DNA of 64,000 nucleotides. It comes from Microbispora sp. ZYX-F-249. Lineage in GTDB: Bacteria > Actinomycetota > Actinomycetes > Streptosporangiales > Streptosporangiaceae. The stretch covers positions 62,001 through 126,000 of the forward strand of contig NZ_JBDJAW010000008.1 of assembly GCF_039649665.1 (NCBI RefSeq), written 5' to 3'. The number at the start of each line of letters is the position of its first letter. Position 1 is the stretch's first letter. Positions 61,808 through 64,000 of the stretch are shown one piece after another. The position numbers were made by a program, and so were the translations under genes. Under the pieces are notes generated by a model, which saw only the letters and a list, made by a program, of their open reading frames with translations, was not told where the DNA came from and did no database searches.

Positions 61808-62911
61808 GTGAGTCGGGTGAATCTCGACTCGCTGTCCCTGGATGCGGCCCGCCGCCGTGACGGAATCAAATGGGCTCACGCCGCGTCCGGCGTCATCCCC
61901 GCCTGGGTCGCCGACATGGACTTCCCCGTGCCCGAGGCGGTCACGGAGGCCATCGCGAGACGCGCGGCCGCGGACCTCGGCTATCCCGCCTGGCTCGACG
62001 AGCCGACCGCCGGTCCCCTGGCGGAGGCGTTCGCCGAGCGCATGGAGGCGCGGCACGGCTGGCGAGCCGATCCGGCCCACGTGCGGTCCTACACCGACCT
62101 CAACCAGGCCCTCCAGGTGCTGCTGCACGTCATGACCGGCCCCGGCGACGCCGTGGCGCTGCACGTGCCGGCCTACGACCCCTTCCTCGCCACGATCACC
62201 GGGATGAACCGCCGCCTGGTGCCCATGCCGCTGACGGCCGACGGCCGGTTCGAGGTCCCCGGCGAGCCCGTCCGGGTGCTCCTGCTGGTCAACCCGCAGA
62301 ACCCGTCGGGCCGCTCGTTCACCCGTGCGGAGCTCGAGGCGGTCGCCGCGTACGCCGACCGGCACGGCACGCTGGTTATCGCCGACGAGATCCACGCGGA
62401 CCTGACGTACGCCCCGGCCCGGCACATCCCGTTCGCCACGATCCTCCCCGAGCGCACGGTCACCCTGACCTCCGCCAGCAAGGCCTTCAACATGGGCGGA
62501 CTGCACTGCTCCGTGGCCCACATCGGCGCGAAGGACGTCAGGGACGCGCTCGGCCGCCAGCCCGCCCACATCTACGGGGCGCCCAGCGTCCTCGGCGTGG
62601 AGGCCACGGTGGCCGCGTGGCGGCACGGCGACGCGTGGCTGGAGGAGGTGCTGACGATCCTGGACCGCAACCGCAGGCGCATCGCCGAGCGGCTCCCGTC
62701 GGTCGGGTACCGCATGCCCGAGGCCACCTATCTCGCGTGGCTCGACTTCGGCGTGCCCGGCGCGGCGCACTTCCTCGAGCGGGAGGCCCGGGTCAAGCTC
62801 AACCCGGGCCCGAACTACGGAGGCGGCGACACCTTCGCCCGCCTCAACTTCGCGACGTCGGCGGCGATCCTGGAGGAGATCCTGGCCAGGATCGCCGCCG
62901 CGCTGGCGTGA
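61808..62911 (+). CDS. MalY/PatB-type PLP-dependent aminotransferase (possible cystathionine beta-lyase)
   Basis: The 367-residue fold-type I PLP enzyme begins with IKWAHAASGVIPAWVADMDFPVP, the MalY/PatB opening. It has NPQNPSGRSFT, VIADEIHADL with the Asp that binds the pyridine N, and the PLP lysine in LTSASKAFNMGGL. Members cleave C-S bonds of cystathionine or act as aminotransferases. GTG 61808 or GTG 61817 is the start. It ends nine bases from the converging cellulase gene with no terminator in between. Confidence 0.88.
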   Translation: MSRVNLDSLSLDAARRRDGIKWAHAASGVIPAWVADMDFPVPEAVTEAIARRAAADLGYPAWLDEPTAGPLAEAFAERMEARHGWRADPAHVRSYTDLNQALQVLLHVMTGPGDAVALHVPAYDPFLATITGMNRRLVPMPLTADGRFEVPGEPVRVLLLVNPQNPSGRSFTRAELEAVAAYADRHGTLVIADEIHADLTYAPARHIPFATILPERTVTLTSASKAFNMGGLHCSVAHIGAKDVRDALGRQPAHIYGAPSVLGVEATVAAWRHGDAWLEEVLTILDRNRRRIAERLPSVGYRMPEATYLAWLDFGVPGAAHFLEREARVKLNPGPNYGGGDTFARLNFATSAAILEEILARIAAALA

Positions 62912-62920
62912 CGCGCCCGC

Positions 62921-64000
<1,080 letters not shown>

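Overview
The window reads as chromosome of a high-GC filamentous actinomycete. GC is very high with strong GC3 bias, GTG and TTG starts are frequent, genes are packed in short operons, and lexA, nrdR and a B12-dependent ribonucleotide reductase sit together as in mycelial actinomycetes. The mix of large glycoside hydrolases with their ABC importers, ECF41 sigma factors, TetR/MarR/HxlR efflux pairs and transmembrane Ser/Thr kinases would fit a Streptosporangiaceae-like soil organism. The genus cannot be fixed from the sequence alone. I see no tRNA, rRNA, CRISPR array, intact transposase or phage module.

Layout. 1-7.7 kb: tail of a TetR regulator, a DHA2 efflux pump, DoxX, EamA, an orphan sensor kinase, a 2-oxoglutarate oxygenase and LtrA. 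7.7-15.5 kb: a minus-strand GH3-LacI-GH1 operon with 4-nt overlaps and two identical palindromic operators, a secreted beta-propeller, and a ROK regulator. 15.9-17.9 kb: a P450, a small PpiC-like protein and a zinc-ribbon protein. 17.9-23.0 kb: two transmembrane Ser/Thr kinases and a Pro/Gln-rich membrane protein that share an extracytoplasmic Cys...Cys-x-Trp module. 23.7-32.2 kb: a GH31 alpha-xylosidase, binding protein, two permeases and a secreted GH3, probably for xyloglucan or isoprimeverose oligosaccharides. 32.3-33.1 kb: a small conserved protein and a decayed gene. 33.2-42.0 kb: a galactan locus (two GH53 galactanases, GH42 beta-galactosidase, divergent ABC importer, LacI) with matched operators. 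42.0-56.1 kb: stress and efflux genes in regulator-target pairs (HxlR/MFS, ECF41/CMD, TetR/SDR, MarR/MFS plus hydrolase) with small proteins, a MetE-like enzyme, YbjN and an F420-reductase-like protein. 56.1-57.1 kb: a 0.9-kb segment with a decayed gene, bracketed by a 51-bp duplication that includes a terminator. 57.1-62.9 kb: housekeeping nrdJ-nrdR / lexA, then a MalY-type aminotransferase. 62.9 kb to the end: a GH5 cellulase with CBM2, cut by the window edge.

How the parts work together. Secreted enzymes (GH5-CBM2, two GH53, one GH3) release oligosaccharides from plant cell wall. Two CUT1-type ABC systems without their own ATPase import them, presumably sharing an MsiK-like ATPase encoded elsewhere. 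Cytoplasmic GH1, GH3, GH31 and GH42 finish hydrolysis. LacI and ROK regulators with palindromic sites close to the promoters control each block. Several regulator sites can be read directly, the clearest being the ECF41 autoregulatory promoter, the LexA SOS box and a NrdR box pair.
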